From Chelydra serpentina (Eukaryota; Chordata; Testudines; Chelydridae), in contig JBAIAC010000033.1 in the NCBI GenBank assembly GCA_037349315.1, positions 25,128,001 to 25,192,000 on the forward strand: a stretch of DNA of 64,000 bases, given 5' to 3'. How positions within the stretch are numbered: the stretch's first letter is position 1; the number at the start of each line of letters is the position of its first letter. Position numbers and translations under genes: made by a program. Below the pieces are notes generated by a model that worked only from the letters and a program-made list of their open reading frames with translations, had not been told where the DNA came from and searched no databases. This document shows positions 23,926-34,627 of the stretch, in pieces.

Positions 23926-24353
23926 CGAAGGCACCGACTTCGTGGGTGCTTTGGGGCTGGAGCACCCACGGAAAAAAAATAGCGCTCAGCACCCACCAGC
24001 AACCCGCCAAACAGACTGTTCGGTGGGCCCCACTGATCAGCTCCTCCCCTCCCTCCCAGCACCTCCCACCCACCACCGATCAGCTGTTTGGCGGCGGGTG
24101 GGAGGCATTGGGGGAGAGGGGGAAGAGCAGGGGTGAGAGGAGGTGGAGTGAGGGTGGGGCACACTTGGGAGAGGGGGCGGAGTGGGGCAGGAAGAAGCAG
24201 TGCAGGGGCGGAGCCTAGGGGCAGGGGCAGAGCGGGGGCGGGAAGAGGCGGGGTGAGGGTGGGGTACTGGGGGAAGGAGCGGAGTGGAGTTCGAGCCTCA
24301 GGGTAGAGCAGGGATGGAGTATCCCCAGAGAAAGCTGGAAGTCAGTGCCTGTA
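23926..24353. mobile_element. Non-autonomous hAT element
   Basis: The ends CGAAGGCACCGACTT and AAGTCAGTGCCTGTA are inverted relative to each other. The flanks carry a perfect 8-bp duplication GGACTGTG (23918-23925 and 24354-24361). It is 428 bp of GC-rich sequence with no open frame of note. It belongs to the same family as 25789-26186. Confidence 0.82.
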
Positions 24354-24965
24354 GGACTGTGCATGCACCATCCCCACACAGTGACTGGGCATGCTCCATC
24401 CCAGGGCTGTGTAGCTCGACAGGACTTTTCCTGCAAGTGCTGCTCTGGGCTGTTGCCAATCGCTGTGGTGCTGGACACTGGAAGGGAAAGCAGGGAGGCT
24501 GTCTCTCCTGTCCTCTCAATGCTCCCTCTGCTGGTGCACAAGCAGCTTGGAGGAAACTGAGGCAGGGCAATGCTTACAGGTGTTCAGTTTTTTGTCTAGC
24601 TCTGTATATTTCTTAGGCTAGCTAAAGTAAAGAGTAATTGTGTGAGAAACCTTAGCAAACACACAGGGGGTTATGTGCTTCCACCATCACATGTCCCTGG
24701 GGGGAGATACAGTAAACCAGAGTGCCATGAGCTTGGTGCTTTGGGAAAAGGTGTGCTTAAGGAACTGGGGAGCCTTTTCAGGATCAGCACAGGTCCTGGG
24801 GACCTAGGGTAGCTGGATTGTGAGGTCTCAGTTCTAAGCAAAGGTAACAGGTAAAGAGCCTGTGCCCAGGAAGTGTGCCCGAGAGCCCAAGGCAAAAGAC
24901 AGTGCTGGAGCCCACTCAGACTCAGGAAGCTTAAAGTCCAGTGTGGATGAAACACAGGAGCGGGG

Positions 24966-25430
24966 TGAGGGTCTCGTGATTAAGGCAGCCGAATGCTGCC
25001 CTGGAGAACTGGGTTCTCTCCCTGCCTCAGCCACAGAATTCTGACATGATGCTGGGCAAGTCAGTTCACCCAAGCTTTCTGCAGGCACTCACTAATTACG
25101 TGTTCCTTATCTACTGGGTGCCTGTCTTGAGACCCTGGGATGAGATTTGCAGAAGTGCCAAGCACTCTCAGCTACAACTGAAGTCAATGAGAACCGTGCT
25201 TTGAACAAATAAAGTGCTACATAATGCCAAGTACTGTGAAAAATCAGATCCTAGGCATCTCAAATTGGGCTCTCAAAATTAGTGGATACTTTTGACCTTA
25301 ACCTCTCTGCACTTCAGTTTCCTGTCTGTAAAACAGGTATACCCCTGGATCTTACAAAGGGGCTGTGAAGATAAATCAATTCATGTTTGTGAAGCACTCA
25401 GATGCTACAGCGATGAGTGCCAAAGAAAAG
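24966..25430 (+). mobile_element. MIR SINE, probably split
   Basis: The 5' half is at about 24966-25075 (core GCTGGGCAAGTCAGTTCACC). The 3' half is at about 25290-25430 (ACCTCTCTGCACTTCAGTTT, then CTGTAAAACAGGT). About 210 bp between them look foreign, so one MIR may have been interrupted by a later insertion. Confidence 0.6.
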
Positions 25431-25780
25431 CCAATGAGGAAATTAATACTTCTGTATTCAAAGCAGGGTTTGAATAGTGTGCAGTAAGGAAGGCCTGGGG
25501 CTACACACTGAACATGGAGGATAAAAGAAACATTGAAGAGCTACCTATTCACTGAATGTGGCTGGGATGCTGTGGGAAAATAGTATGTGACCATGCAATT
25601 AAAGACTGTATCCTAGTGCATACACACAAGGGAGGCAAATTAAGGCTGCACAGACAACGTAGAGTCTGGCATTGCCTAGCTTTTGAGTGCTGGACTTTGC
25701 AATCTTAACATTCCTTAACATAGTTTTTTAAAAGTAATCTAGAATTTCTATTGTGTTAAATCCTTTGTCGGGATCAGGAT
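25431..25780. other. Intergenic, nothing recognised
   Basis: No feature was recognised. Confidence 0.4.
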
Positions 25781-25788
25781 CCTTCTGT

Positions 25789-26186
25789 CATAGGTGCCAA
25801 CTCCATGAATGCTCTGGGGCTGGAGCACCCACAAGGAAAAAATGTTGGGTGCTGAGTAGTTCCCCTGTCAGCTCCCCCTCACCCCCAGCATGTCCTGCCC
25901 ACCGGCAGACCCCATGAATCCCTCTCCCTCCCCACGCCTCCCGCTTGGTGTGATCAGCTATTTCGTGGCATGCAGGAGACTCTGGGAGGAGGAGGAGGAG
26001 TGAGGATGCAGTGCGCTTGAGGGAGGGAGCGGAATGGGGCAGGAAGAGGCGGGGCAGGGGTGGAGTGGGGGCGGGAAGAGGTGAGGTGGGGGTGGGACCT
26101 TGGGGGAAGGGGTGGAGTGGGGGCGAGGCCTGGGGCAGAGCCAGGAGTCTAGCACCCCCTGGCACATTGGAAAGTTGGCGTCTGTA
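25789..26186. mobile_element. Non-autonomous hAT element
   Basis: It begins CATAGGTGCCAACTCC and ends AAAGTTGGCGTCTGTA, an inverted pair. The 8-bp flanks CCTTCTGT and CCCGCTGT match at 6 of 8 positions, so this is an older insertion than 23926-24353, which it resembles along its length (GGGGCTGGAGCACCCAC near the left end, GATCAGCTATTT in the middle). Confidence 0.7.
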
Positions 26187-28084
26187 CCCGCTGTACTGAA
26201 CAATGTACAGATACGTGGACGATATGGTGCCTAGCCCAAGGATCAACCTTGTTTTGTATTTATAGAGTACATTCTAATATAGGATATTGCCCAGAGGAAC
26301 CAGATGTTCCTCTCTGCCTCCACCAAACATAAGATTGGTGGTGAATACCCTCCCCTCGCTGCATTTTGAAAACAAAATATACATAATAGCATTTCTAGAT
26401 CATCCATGGCATGGCAAATAATAACCCCCCTCTCACCTAGGTACCTGGGGGATGGGGTCTGTGCCAGCCAGTACAGACCCTTTGGGACCCTCATGCACCC
26501 CGGTCCCAGTTTTACTAGTAAGGGAGGAGGCATCAGCCTAGCTATTGGGACAGGAGGGCTCCAGGAGACACTGGAACCCAGGACAGCTATTCACAAAGCT
26601 CAGGGAGCTGGGAGAGAGTCTGAGCCTGCTGAGCCTGAGTCACTCACACAGCTGTGCTGCCACAAAGGAGCTTCCCGGGTACTTCTCTCCAGTTCCTCAG
26701 GATGCTCAGGCAGTGAGCTTGAGAAGAGCTGGGAACTGAGCCTGGCGTTGTTATTAGTTTGCACCACTTCGGTTCCTTTGTGTAGCCTGCCCTTCACTCA
26801 GGTCTCCTTCGATGGGATGGGCTCTGCAGCACGTAAATGAGGCCACCGAGCAGGAAGTTATTTTGTTTACAGCAGTGAAGCCTTTTGCGGTGAGTGGATT
26901 TGTATACGGGGCCTGGTTACAGACCATAGATAGGTTAGCTCCAATATCCCCTCTCAACCCTACAGCAAGCAGGGGCCCACTCGGTCTGCTGGCCATGCGA
27001 TCAAGAATTCTAGCATTTTTTACTTCACCCTTTTCACCCCCTCCCCCAGTCCCATATCTCTTTTATATCTACTGCACTTATAGCCCTGCTTTATGAAGTA
27101 GCTCAAAGTGCCTGTGTTGCCTGTGCCAGGAATGCTTAAGAAACCACTCAGCCTCAGAGAGAGAGGACAGGCCAGCAGCCGGCAAATGGAACTCGAGGGA
27201 CCCCTGACATTGTTCCTTTCAAAGAAAAAAGGAAAAGAGGGAAAAAAGGCAAGTGCCCCTCTAGTGCATCTTCCCCGCTCCCGCTACCTTGCCGCCGCTG
27301 CCTGCGTGTGTCACTAATGCAAAGGGCGTGAGAGGAAGAGCTGCTAAAAGCCTTGCAGACGCACGCCTCAGTCTGCTGCACAAACCTGAGGAGAAACAAA
27401 AAGCTTTCAAGGCCTTTAAAAACAACCGAGTGCTGCCCCTCCTGAGCAACCCGTCGCCCACCGGTCATTCCTCAGGTAAAGAAGACACCCACCGGCCAGG
27501 CTAATCGCCCAGTTATAGTCCCCGCGTCATGCACAGACGGGAGGAAATGTGTTGAGAAGGGGAAAATAAGGAATGGATTCGATTTAAACTCTGCCAGTGC
27601 TCCTCACTCTTGACCCTGCTATTGTAATCCTGGGCTTCTCCAGCCTCCACACAGCAACACCACGGCAACGTAATCCTGACCTCCAGTCACCTGCTAGTCC
27701 AGAACAGGCTCCCCGCACAACACTACCAAGACATCCAACTAGTGACCTACAACATTCCCTGCTGTTCTGGATCTGGGCTCCCCATACACAGTTCTGCAAT
27801 TGCCCCCTAATCCTGACCCACAATATCCCCCGAGTCTAGCCCAGGAACCCCCTCGCGCACACACAGCTCTGCCAATGTACCTAAATGCTGGTCTGTAACG
27901 CCCCATCTTTTTCCCGACCCAGGACTCTTTTGGGAAGACATCATTATGAAAAATTGTGTGTGAGCTTATGAGACCTGGGTGAGTTAGATGTGGTTTGAAA
28001 GAAACATGAGGAGGGCAAGGTGGATTGGTACTGAGTTAAATGAAAAGATGGTTTATAGAGGAACTGTTTGAGACAAGGGCCTGT
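26187..28084. other. Intergenic, nothing recognised
   Basis: No repeat family or gene was recognised. Open frames of about 60-140 codons on both strands have no domain signature. A moderately GC-rich part at about 27240-27370 has no promoter hallmark beyond composition. Confidence 0.4.
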
Positions 28085-28092
28085 GTCACTAG

Positions 28093-28380
28093 CAGGGCCG
28101 GCACGCCCATTAGGCGACCCTAGGCAGTCGCCTAGGGCGCCGGCTGGCCGCGGCTGCCTTCCGCCCTCCCGGGTGGGGGGGGGTGTGCCTGGCCGCAGCT
28201 GCCACCCTCCCTCCCAGGGGGGTGCCTGGCCGCGGCTACCGCCCGCCGCCCAGCTCTGCAGCTGAGCCGGGAGGCGGGGGGGGCCTTGGCCGCGGCTGCC
28301 GCCTGGCTCCGCAGCTGAGCCGGGAGCCGGGGGTGGAGGCGCCTGGCCACGGCTGCCACCCTCCCTCCCGGGGAAATTGC
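28093..28380. mobile_element. hAT end followed by a GC-rich minisatellite
   Basis: The start CAGGGCCGGCACGCCCATTA matches the left end of the hAT at 32807. The matching right end is missing. Instead the sequence runs into imperfect tandem units carrying GGCCGCGGCTGCC (about 28143, 28190, 28228, 28287, 28345), roughly 40-60 bp apart. The insert is probably an internal expansion of the element or a truncated copy. Confidence 0.55.
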
Positions 28381-28482
28381 TAAGTATACAGAGGTAGGGG
28401 GAGATGCAGGGGAATTCTTGGCTTCTCCCCTATAAATAATCTTTGCTGGTACAGCACAGGTGAGAGGTAGAAGGGGTGGAGG

Positions 28483-28787
28483 CAGTAGCATAGCCCGGGG
28501 GGGATCAGGGGGAGCAGCCGCTCCCCCTGTGAGCAGAAGCGGCACCTTAAAAAGGAAGCGGCGCCTTTTTTTTAGCAGAGCTTCTTTTTAAGTGCTGCTT
28601 CTTGCACTCACTCAGCGGCGCTCCGGATCTTTGGCGGCATTTCGGTGGTGGGTACCACTGAAAACCCGGAGTGAGGACCCGCCGCTGAACTGCCGCCGAA
28701 GACCCGGAGCACCGCCAGGTGAGTACAGGGGGAGGCGCCTTTTTATAGTGCCGCTCCCCCTGTGCTCCGGACCTGCCTGCGCTACTG
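28483..28787. mobile_element. Non-autonomous hAT element
   Basis: It starts CAGTAGCATAGCC and ends TGCGCTACTG. It is flanked by a perfect 8-bp duplication GGTGGAGG (28475-28482 and 28788-28795). Length is 305 bp. It contains a short palindrome GGGGGAGC...GCTCCCCC, shared with the element at 30126-30344. Confidence 0.85.
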
Positions 28788-28795
28788 GGTGGAGG

Positions 28796-30117
28796 TGGGA
28801 CGGGACCAACCCAGAAACGTTACTGAAATATGGGAACAGCTGAGGTTCAATCAGAAATCATCTGAGAGAGAAATTATTCCCCACAATCAGAATGGATAGA
28901 AATGTATCATAATCTGGGTGCCGTACAACCAGGGATTTAAATACACTAGTGCTGAATTTGGCTTAACATGACTCCATGGCTCGTTGTTTCTTGAACCTGT
29001 TCTACCAACAAACATGATCTGCTGGGATGCTGAGCTCCCACTGAAGTTACTGACTCACAGGAGCAGGGCCAACAGAGGCAACTTTGAAACTTCAGATAAA
29101 CTGGAATGGCCTCATTTGGGTGTAACAGTCCCAAGCCACACTGGTCAGATTGTATTGTACCAGCATGACTCCGCCAGTGCCTTCTAATGGACAGTTACAT
29201 TCAACCCTGTATGTTTAAATTACAGTCCCAGCTGCTGAAAGTTGGCTGAGGGGGCAGAGTTAGCTCTGGTTAGTTCCCATCTCGCCTTGCAGATGTTAGT
29301 GCTGAGCACCCCTCTCGCTCGAGTTGAGTCGAATATGAGGCCCCCAATGACTACAAGAAAGGGCAGATAATTCTTTGTTGAAAGAATCCGACTCCAAATT
29401 CCTGCTTTGTTTGTTTCCTCTGTCTGCCTCTCAAGCTATTTTGGGAGGAAGGTGTTTGCATAAGAGGCACTTTACAATAATTGTTTCATTCCTGCCGATC
29501 CATGCAGCACCAGGATATGTTTCGCAGCTCACAATGTCTTTAGTGCAGAGATGTACTTAGACAGAGGCTACAGCTCAGCTCAGGGCCAGCCTTGCAATTT
29601 GTGGGTGAGTCAACAAAAGAGGCTGCTGGAAGGGGGACATAAATGGGGCTGAGAGTTGTCTCTCCTTTTGGCTCCACTGTGGGGGTCAGTGGAGATCAGA
29701 GTGGGCCATGACCTTTTCTGTTTGTTTGTCCCCCCGCCACACAGCATACTCTGAGATGTGCATGGTATCACTTCTTTGCTATCTTACTGCCCTGGGGAAT
29801 CATTTATTTGGAAGCTGAATCCCATAAAAAATACACCATAAAATAGAATGATCACAAAATCATGTCCTCCTGCAAACAAGCTGCTCTGAAAACCTGGAGG
29901 CCATACACACCTCATGGACCACTAATGGAGGCCCTGGGTCAGTTTTCAGCTCAATGCTTTCCCTATTTCTCTCTCATTTTCGGGTGTCTCTCCGTAGTGG
30001 CCACCTGGACACAAAGGCCAAAGTTACAACAGTTACAACCCTGCAGTCTGCAGAATGGTGAGGACACCACATTTCCTGTGCTGATGTAAATGTAACTGCA
30101 ATTAGAACTTGGAGGAG
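28796..30117. other. Intergenic, nothing recognised
   Basis: No gene or known repeat was recognised in this stretch. Confidence 0.4.
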
Positions 30118-30125
30118 GCCTGCAT

Positions 30126-30344
30126 CAGTGGCATAGCCAGGTTTAGAGCACAGGGGGAGTGGAGCTAAAAAAAGGCACCGGGAGCAAAAAGAGTTGGGAG
30201 CAAAAAAAGGTGCCAGGAGCAAAAAAAAATGCTCCGCTCCAGCTGCAGCGCAAAAGCAAAAAGCGTTGGAGCACAAAAAAGGCGCCACTTCTGCTCAGTG
30301 GGGGAGCAGCCGCTCCCCCTGCTCCCTCCCTAGCTACGCTACTG
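30126..30344. mobile_element. Non-autonomous hAT element
   Basis: It starts CAGTGGCATAGCC and ends CTAGCTACGCTACTG. It is flanked by a perfect 8-bp duplication GCCTGCAT (30118-30125 and 30345-30352). It is 219 bp with A-rich interior repeats of the unit GGAGCAAAAA. It is the same family as 28483-28787 but in opposite orientation by its shared palindromic block. Confidence 0.85.
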
Positions 30345-30352
30345 GCCTGCAT

Positions 30353-32104
30353 TGGAAACAGTCTGAGCTCTAGAATGAGATGTCCCTATTTAACAAACTC
30401 AGGGCTCTGTGTGTGTGAGTCATGCAGATCTCTGGTGGATGGGAAAGGATGGGGAAAAAGGAAGGGGAAATTCTGCCCTCCAAGCCATTTTGCTGAATCT
30501 GACTTCAGGAAAGACCCCATTTCAATCTGCAGCCTCCTCTAATTGCTGCTTCCCTCCCACAAAACAATGTTCATTAAGGACAAGGGAAGGGACTGCCAGA
30601 AGTGAATGGTAGCAGGAAGTATATCCTATCCCTACACCACTCAATGACCACTGGCGTTCAATCAATGACCATTGTCATTGGTCATTAACTAGAGTGGAAA
30701 ACTGAGATACACAAAGCATAGCTCTTCTACCAAAAAGCCAGGGTGACACCAAGCGACAGAAGAGACATCCTCTCTATTCCAGTACCTGCGCTATGAGGGA
30801 GCATGCATGAGTGAGTCCCTCTGATTATCAGAAATGATAAGGATAGTTCATCAAAAAGTGTTGAGGAAAATTAGTGCCCGGTCCTGGGGGAAGGAGAGAG
30901 ATGGCAGAGATACTATTATGCATTAGTGCAGTCTAATCTCAGTGATAAGAGGGCAAGAGGGAATCTCAGTTCAGATCTTTGGGGACATGATCACCTGAAA
31001 AACCATCAAAAGTGGCTTCCTTGTTGGGATCCCATCATAGAGGCCAAGGATTAATTGGGCCCTGGAGATGAACTCATCTGTCACACTTTTGAAATGGCCT
31101 ATCGGTGGAGAGGCTGGTGCATGGGGACATTCTTGCCTGCTGTTGCCTGCACTGGTGATCTATAGAGGTTTCAGTCTTTAGCACTGCTGGAACCTGTATT
31201 TTTCACTGGCATAATATTCACATTTTTATACCAATGGTCGAAATGCCGAACCCTTGGGATTGCATTGTGTTCTGATAACAATAGGTCAGCTGCATCCATT
31301 GGGGGGCTGGCGTGGGGCACACCTCAAGCTGCATCACTTCTGTCATATTTAATGATCAATAGAGCCTACAATCACAGGGCCTGTTGTTCAATTAAATGCA
31401 CAATACACAACAGGAACGTTATTGAACCTCTCACTGAGAGGAGAGAGATATTCCAACCACCGTAGGAAGGGGTCAGACAGGAAAAAGGTTTTCAAACCTG
31501 TGACGATTTTCACTGCCTCACTGAAGGACCAGGTGACAATGCGACAGCATGCACTTGACTCTCTTCTCTGGAGGTGACCAGGCTTCCCAGTTTGCTTGGA
31601 TCACAAATGTGATGAATTTCCTGGTCACAAGGAGCCAGGTAATATCCCTTTAGAAAGGGACATTTTGAGTTAGCAAAACTATTGCTCTTGTACTGCTAAT
31701 CTATTCCCAAATGGCAATTAGGAATGTGATAATCTTACTGGGAGTGGGCAAAGCCAGCGATCCTCGGGGAAGAGAATGGGGGTGGGACTCTTCTCTGAGA
31801 ACTGATGTGAAGAGAGCATTAGAGTCTTGGAGGAGCATGGTTCTCTCTGACCAGAAGGGCAGTGAAATGGGGCAGTGTGCCCTCCCCACATTGAATATCA
31901 GCCTTTTCTGCATTCAGGCTGTACAAAACTCTTTTGGGGCGATGGTGCTTTCCCAGGAGGGGAGGAAATGCTTGAAAGTGAAAGGTTCATTGAGAGCTGG
32001 ACTGAAGAAAGCAGGCAGTGGGGCAGTACAGGAGGGGAATGGTGCATCAGTCCCAGTCCTGAGCGGGGAACACTCACAACACATTTTGGAAAGACATGTT
32101 TATG
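30353..32104. other. Intergenic, nothing recognised
   Basis: No gene or known repeat was recognised in this stretch. Confidence 0.4.
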
Positions 32105-32111
32105 ACAAGGT

Positions 32112-32143
32112 GTAATGGAATGCACCCGTGTGCATTCCATTAC
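32112..32143. repeat. 14-bp perfect hairpin
   Basis: GTAATGGAATGCAC (32112-32125) and its exact reverse complement (32130-32143) flank a 4-nt loop. It sits at the very start of the LTR-like element. Confidence 0.85.
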
Positions 32144-32189
32144 TTATGAGGTATCATTTGAAAACTAATATTTCACTGGTCAATAATAT

Positions 32190-32243
32190 CATGGTGGAAT
32201 GTATGTAGAAATATTGAGTGTAAAGTTATGAAATTCCACCATG
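32190..32243. repeat. 11-bp perfect inverted repeat
   Basis: CATGGTGGAAT (32190-32200) pairs exactly with ATTCCACCATG (32233-32243) across a 32-nt spacer, inside the LTR-like element. Confidence 0.8.
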
Positions 32244-32260
32244 TATAATGTTAAAGGCCC

Positions 32261-32522
32261 ATCATAGAATCATAGAATCTCAGGGTTGGAAGGGACCTCA
32301 GGAGGTCATCTAGTCCAACCCCCTGCCCAACTAAATCATCCCAGCCAGGGCTTTGTCAAGCCTGACCTGAAAAACCTCTAAGGAAGGAGATTCCACCACC
32401 TCCCTAGGTAACCCATTCCAGTGCTTCACCACCCTACTAGTGAAAAAGTTTTTCCTAATGTCCAACCTAAACCTCCCCCTCTGCAACTTGAGACCATTAC
32501 TCCTTGTTCTGTCATCTTCATG
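32261..32522 (-). mobile_element. CR1 LINE 3' fragment
   Basis: On the minus strand this is the last ~260 bp of a CR1 LINE. It shows the conserved GGTCCCTTCCAACCCTGAG string and ends in ATTCTATGAT repeats. It is 5'-truncated, as most CR1 copies are. Confidence 0.88.
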
Positions 32523-32806
32523 TTTAAAATCACGAAGCCATTAGGTAAAGCTGACCAAGCAGGTCTTAAACAAAGGGATGTGTATTTACCTCAATTTGCA
32601 TATAAACTGTAAACAGAGTCCTCAGAAAAAGGAGAGAGAAGGAACAGCATGAAACCTTCCCCTCCCTCTCCCCCAAAAATCTTATGTCTCCTTGCTCTCT
32701 GCTGGAAATAACTTTATCTAAGGGTCACTCTCAGGGAATTGCATTTCAAATGTTGATTGAACTATACAAGTAAGAGGCAAAACCACTCCAAGTTATCTCT
32801 CCCTAT

Positions 32807-33005
32807 CAGGGCCGGCGCTACCATTAGGCAACCCTAGGTGGTCGCCTACAGCGCCAGGATTTGGGGGGCGGCGTTTCAGGTCCCTCGGTGGCCGCTGGCG
32901 GGAGAGGCTGCTGCCGAAATGCCGCCGGGGATCTCGGCGGCATTTCGGTGGCAGCCTCTCCCACCACCACCGCCTAGGGCGGCAAAAAAGCTGGTGCCGC
33001 CCCTG
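32807..33005. mobile_element. Non-autonomous hAT element
   Basis: The ends CAGGGCCGGCGC and GGTGCCGCCCCTG form terminal inverted repeats. The 8-bp flanks CTCCCTAT and TTCCCTAT (32799-32806 and 33006-33013) match at 7 of 8 positions. Length is 199 bp. It is inserted in the LTR-like element. Confidence 0.85.
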
Positions 33006-33549
33006 TTCCCTATCGATCTCTCTTGAACCTAAGAAAACGAAAGAATCCAGCTCTTTGACTTTGGGAAGGATCCTGACCTGAAGATTGGTCAGTAATGTTG
33101 TTGGAAGCATATAGTAAGAATTTTACCTTGAACCAAGCCTAGTTTGTAAAAGTTGAGTACAGTATCTTTTTTCCCTATAAACATTTTTGACTTTAATGCC
33201 TCAATATTTGTACTCACTTAAAACCTCTCTCTTTGTAGCTAACTAAACTTTTTTGTTCTTTAATCAAAATTAATCTAATTGTGAACTGTGTGGGTAACTC
33301 TAATTAAGGTGGCAAATTGTTGTATATTGTTCCTTTACAGATACAACGGACCATTGTTATCTGATCTGTTCAGGAGAGGGCAGTACATTTTGGGGGGAAA
33401 ATCTAGGATTGGGAGTGTGTTGGGGTTACCCTGCATGTGGTAATCAAGGCTGCTGGAAGCCAGAGTGTGGCTGGTGTTTGCTGACAGGCTGCTGGGGTCA
33501 GAATTGTTGACCCAGGACTGTGGCTACACACAGACACTCAGGGTGTGAC

Positions 33550-33752
33550 CATTGTTCCCTCTAATTTTTGACAGGCTGTGTGCGCAAAAAAATTCTTCTG
33601 TGCAAATTTTTGACAGGCCGTGTGCGCAAAAAATTTAGTCTGTGCAAATTGTTGTGCTTCTGTGCAAATTTTTGTGCGCGTGGTGTTTCGCCGTGTGCGC
33701 GGGGTTTAGGATCTGTGTGCGCGCGCACACGCACAGCTTAGAGGGAACAGCG
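33550..33752. mobile_element. Non-autonomous hAT element
   Basis: The ends CATTGTTCCCTCTAA and TTAGAGGGAACAGCG form terminal inverted repeats with two mismatches near the tips. The 8-bp duplication GGTGTGAC is perfect (33542-33549 and 33753-33760). The interior repeats TGTGCGCAAAAAA and TGTGCAAATTTTTG. It is also inserted in the LTR-like element. Confidence 0.88.
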
Positions 33753-33891
33753 GGTGTGACCTGCATGCTGTTTGGCAGGAGCCCAGGTTAGGAGTCACAA
33801 CAGCAAAGCATTGTGTGGCACCCACGGCTGAAGGGCAGGGGTGACACAGCCGCTCGCTGCTCTGGATTGCACCCCAAAATGTCCTACAAGG

Positions 33892-34340
33892 GAAGTGCCT
33901 CAGGTATTACTGCAGAAACGCAGGCCCCAGTAGGCAATCCAGAGCTGCAGACTAAATGCCCCAGCCGACGGGCAGTGGGAGTGTGCACCTGGGAGAGAGT
34001 TCCACGTTCGCCTGGGGTTTATCCTACACACACACACGCCCCCCCATACCCCTCACACCAGCCTCCCTCCAGAGTCTGCCAGCAATGGCTGTAAGGCGAG
34101 GGGTCATGCTAGGAGTGCGGGAGGGGCTAGGGTGGGCACTGCACCCTGGGCGGCGAGGTGCCTGGCATGCCTGAGGGGGCACAGCTGGCTCTGGAGAGGG
34201 CAGGGGTAAGGTCACGCGGTGCCCTGCCAAAGGGGGTGCGGTGAGTACAGCTCCCTGCTGGGGTATGCCTGGCCGGTGCCCTGGGTAGGGGGAGGTCAGG
34301 GGATGCCTTGCCCTGCTGGGGATGGGGCCTATCCGCCATG
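33892..34340. other. DET1 upstream flank
   Basis: There is a short (CA)n run at about 34027-34038 and rising GC content. No separate gene is seen. A long open frame on the minus strand (34127-35701) is an antisense shadow of DET1 and its CpG island. Confidence 0.45.
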
Positions 34341-34356
34341 ATGCCCGGCTGCCGGG

Positions 34357-34369
34357 GTTGCCATGGTCC
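34357..34369. promoter_or_regulatory. RFX X-box-like site in DET1 promoter
   Basis: GTTGCCATGGTCC carries the RFX half-site GTTGCCATGG. The same 13-mer occurs inverted at 11179-11191. Confidence 0.4.
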
Positions 34370-34516
34370 CTGGCGGGGCTGGCCAGGCCCCCGAAGGCGG
34401 CTCTGAAGGGCCCTTGGTTCCCCCGGCCCCGCGGTGACTCCTCCGGCCGCCAGGGGCCACTGTCTGCCGGGTGCGGCCGACACTCGGCGCCTACCTGACG
34501 CTCTGCCCCGTGGCCT

Positions 34517-34533
34517 CCGGAAGCACTTCCCGG
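34517..34533. promoter_or_regulatory. Inverted pair of ETS-type sites
   Basis: CCGGAAGCACTTCCCGG holds a CCGGAAG core followed by an inverted TTCCCGG core. ETS-family factors such as GABPA commonly drive CpG promoters through paired sites of this kind. Confidence 0.45.
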
Positions 34534-34603
34534 CTGGCGCGGTACCCTCTTGCTCTCGTCGCCAAGGCTCAGGAGGAGTCGTTAGCAGCGGCGCCTTGGC
34601 GGA

Positions 34604-34614
34604 AAGATGGCGGC
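34604..34614 (+). promoter_or_regulatory. YY1 site
   Basis: AAGATGGCGGC is the full YY1 consensus in the orientation and place (just after the start site) typical of YY1-governed TATA-less promoters. Its ATG also opens a short uORF. Confidence 0.7.
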
Positions 34615-34627
34615 GGCCATAGAGTGA
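34607..34627 (+). other. uORF 1 in DET1 5' UTR
   Basis: ATG within the YY1 site opens a frame of six codons (MAAAIE) ending in TGA. It is present in the mRNA only if transcription starts upstream of 34607. Confidence 0.45.

Larger units (their letters stand above)
32111..33885 (+). mobile_element. LTR-like element broken by three later insertions
   Basis: It begins TGTAATGG and is bracketed by a 6-bp direct repeat ACAAGG (32105-32110 and 33886-33891). Net of the nested CR1 (32261-32522) and two hATs with their duplications it is about 1.1 kb, close to the solo LTR at 638-1774. The body resembles a turtle repeat known to me from memory, but the 3' end is CT rather than the usual CA, so the LTR class is a guess. 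No coding sequence is seen. Confidence 0.5.

Noticed and set aside
1..34000. miR-7-2 or miR-1179 hairpin, expected between DET1 and AEN
   Set aside because: I looked for the mature miR-7 sequence on both strands by eye and did not find it. It probably lies beyond the left edge.
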